Below are positions 62,827-64,000 of a stretch of 64,000 nucleotides of DNA, piece after piece. Position numbers and translations under genes: made by a program. A model generated the notes under the pieces. It was given only the letters and a program-made list of their open reading frames with translations. It did not search any database and was not told where the DNA came from. This DNA comes from Marinococcus luteus (lineage in GTDB: Bacteria; Bacillota; Bacilli; Bacillales; Marinococcaceae). The number at the start of each line of letters is the position of its first letter. Within the stretch, counting starts at the first letter, position 1. The stretch lies in the NCBI RefSeq assembly GCF_900106595.1, contig NZ_FNNC01000001.1:1-64000 (forward strand), read 5' to 3'.

Positions 62827-64000
62827 ATGAACTGGCTTGAAAAAGACCAGCACTATATAATGTCTACGTACCAGCGTCTTCCGATTGTAGTGGAAAAAGG
62901 GGAAGGCAATTACTTATACGACAGCGAACAAAACAAATACCTTGATTTATTTACCGGCCTGGCTGTCAATATTGTCGGTCATTCACACCCTTATTTGCTA
63001 GGCAAGCTGAAGGAACAGGCAGACCAGTTTCTTCATATTTCCAATATGTTTATTAACAAACCGGCGGTCCGCCTGGCGGAGCGGTTGATTGAGCTAAGTA
63101 TCCCGGGAAAGGTGTTCTTTGCAAACTCCGGAGCGGAAGCCACCGAAGCAGCGGTCAAGCTTGTGCATAAGTGGGGAAGCAGCCAGGAAACGCCGAAAAA
63201 AGGAATCGCCGTTCTGGAAAAAAGCTTCCACGGCCGGACGCTGGGCGTTATTCAACTGACACGCCAGCCCGGAATTTATCAGGATTTTCCAGCAGCGGAC
63301 TATCCTGTCTATGAAGTGGAAGCAGAAAATCTGGAGGCACTTGAAGAAGTGCTTAAGACGAATCAGCCGGCCGCATTTTTATTCGAGCCAATTTTAGGCT
63401 CAGGCGGTATTCAGCCGGTTTCTCCTTCTTTTATGGAGAAAGCAAAAGCTCTATGTGAAAAATACAATGTGCTGTTTATCGTGGATGAAATTCAGACCGG
63501 TATCGGGCGCACCGGTACATTTTTCGCCTATGAGCGGGCAGATATTACGCCGGATGTTATTTTGTTTGCCAAAGGCATCGGCGGCGGTCTGCCGCTTGGG
63601 GGTATGATTGCAGGAGAGCATGTGCAGGAAGTATTTCACCCGGGCGATCACGGAACAACCTTTGGACCTTCCCCGCTCAGTGCCGCGATGGGAAATGCAG
63701 TGCTTGATGTCCTGTATGAGCAAAACGAATTGGAAAATGGGCGTGAACGGGCTGAATACCTGTGGTCCCGTCTGGAAGACTGGAAGAATGAAAGCGAAGG
63801 ATTTGTGCAGGAAATCCGCGGGCTCGGCATGATGATCGGTGTGGTGTTGAATGCAGACGCTTCATTTGTGAAAACACTGCAGGAGAGGCTGCTTGCGAAA
63901 GGGTTTATGTTTAATATTACCCAGCAGCGCATTATCCGCCTTCTGCCTCCGCTGACCCTTGAGCGCGCTGAGGTGGACGCCTTTGTTGAAACCCTTGCCG
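62827..64000 (+). CDS. class III aminotransferase (ArgD/acetyl-DAP type), cut by the window end
   Basis: At least 391 residues, PLP-dependent. ANSGAEATEAAVKLV, FHGRTLGV, FIVDEIQTGIGRTG and the PLP lysine in FAKGIGGGLPLGG. The place after dapH suggests N-acetyl-LL-diaminopimelate aminotransferase, but an ornithine/acetylornithine enzyme is not excluded. GAAAGGGG precedes the ATG; only the last residues are missing. Confidence 0.88.
   Translation, partial: MNWLEKDQHYIMSTYQRLPIVVEKGEGNYLYDSEQNKYLDLFTGLAVNIVGHSHPYLLGKLKEQADQFLHISNMFINKPAVRLAERLIELSIPGKVFFANSGAEATEAAVKLVHKWGSSQETPKKGIAVLEKSFHGRTLGVIQLTRQPGIYQDFPAADYPVYEVEAENLEALEEVLKTNQPAAFLFEPILGSGGIQPVSPSFMEKAKALCEKYNVLFIVDEIQTGIGRTGTFFAYERADITPDVILFAKGIGGGLPLGGMIAGEHVQEVFHPGDHGTTFGPSPLSAAMGNAVLDVLYEQNELENGRERAEYLWSRLEDWKNESEGFVQEIRGLGMMIGVVLNADASFVKTLQERLLAKGFMFNITQQRIIRLLPPLTLERAEVDAFVETLA

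Overview
The window looks like a moderate-GC Firmicutes chromosome, most likely an alkaliphilic or halotolerant member of the Bacillaceae. The grounds are strong AAGGAGG-type ribosome sites, frequent TTG and GTG starts, sigma-A and sigma-B-like promoters, many Bacillus-type families (IDEAL protein, YyaL, YrhD/YrhE, RsbR, DUF4003, YerO/YerP-like pair) and very acidic exposed protein regions. No phage, insertion sequence, CRISPR array or rRNA operon was seen. The identification is inferred from gene content; no database search was possible.

Layout. 1-117 is the tail of a methylmalonate-semialdehyde dehydrogenase. 0.3-5.8 kb holds a TetR-C-terminal-like orphan, a membrane-anchored coiled-coil protein, a manganese catalase with a sigma-B-like promoter, a MaoC protein, a 2-keto-acid decarboxylase and a methionine aminopeptidase. 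5.9-18.2 kb is almost all plus strand: YyaL and a coupled partner, a TauE/SafE permease, a TetR/RND efflux pair with a perfect operator, DUF6884 and M50 genes, then an M20 peptidase / isochorismatase-like hydrolase / glutamate dehydrogenase run. 18.3-33.9 kb mixes tRNA-Arg(CCU), small membrane proteins, GDPD, HAD phosphatase, YihY/BrkB, a beta-helix lipoprotein, a frameshifted chemotaxis-type protein, a macro domain, an amidohydrolase under a purine riboswitch, an SDR, an RsbR-type STAS protein, an Rrf2 repressor, TrhO and a PAP2 phosphatase.

33.9-38.5 kb is a formate dehydrogenase module: YrhD/DUF1641 with a Cys-type FdhF, and a divergent DUF2294 protein. 40.0-51.2 kb is a xylose/xylan utilisation locus: sugar porter, GH43 beta-xylosidase, ROK repressor XylR, YesL-like protein, a lipoprotein sugar ABC transporter, xylose isomerase and xylulokinase. 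Three sites with the same 9-7-9 xylO geometry and two or three cre sites tie it into one regulon. 51.4-53.2 kb is a second small sugar-oxidation operon (ThuA plus Gfo/Idh/MocA). 53.3-64 kb holds an OFA-type transporter, an aldo/keto reductase, small unknown genes, tRNA-Val(GAC), an MscS channel, an HPr-like protein without the phosphorylatable His, an MFS exporter, an RraA-like protein, and dapH followed by a class III aminotransferase that runs off the end.

The most interesting signals are regulatory RNAs and unusual translation starts: a guanine-class riboswitch wired as an apparent ON switch, a leader before trhO with three mutually exclusive helices, an apparent AUC start on the YihY gene, a transporter whose Shine-Dalgarno and ATG are bridged by a perfect hairpin, and two sigma-B-like transcripts ending in similar hairpins just upstream of genes.
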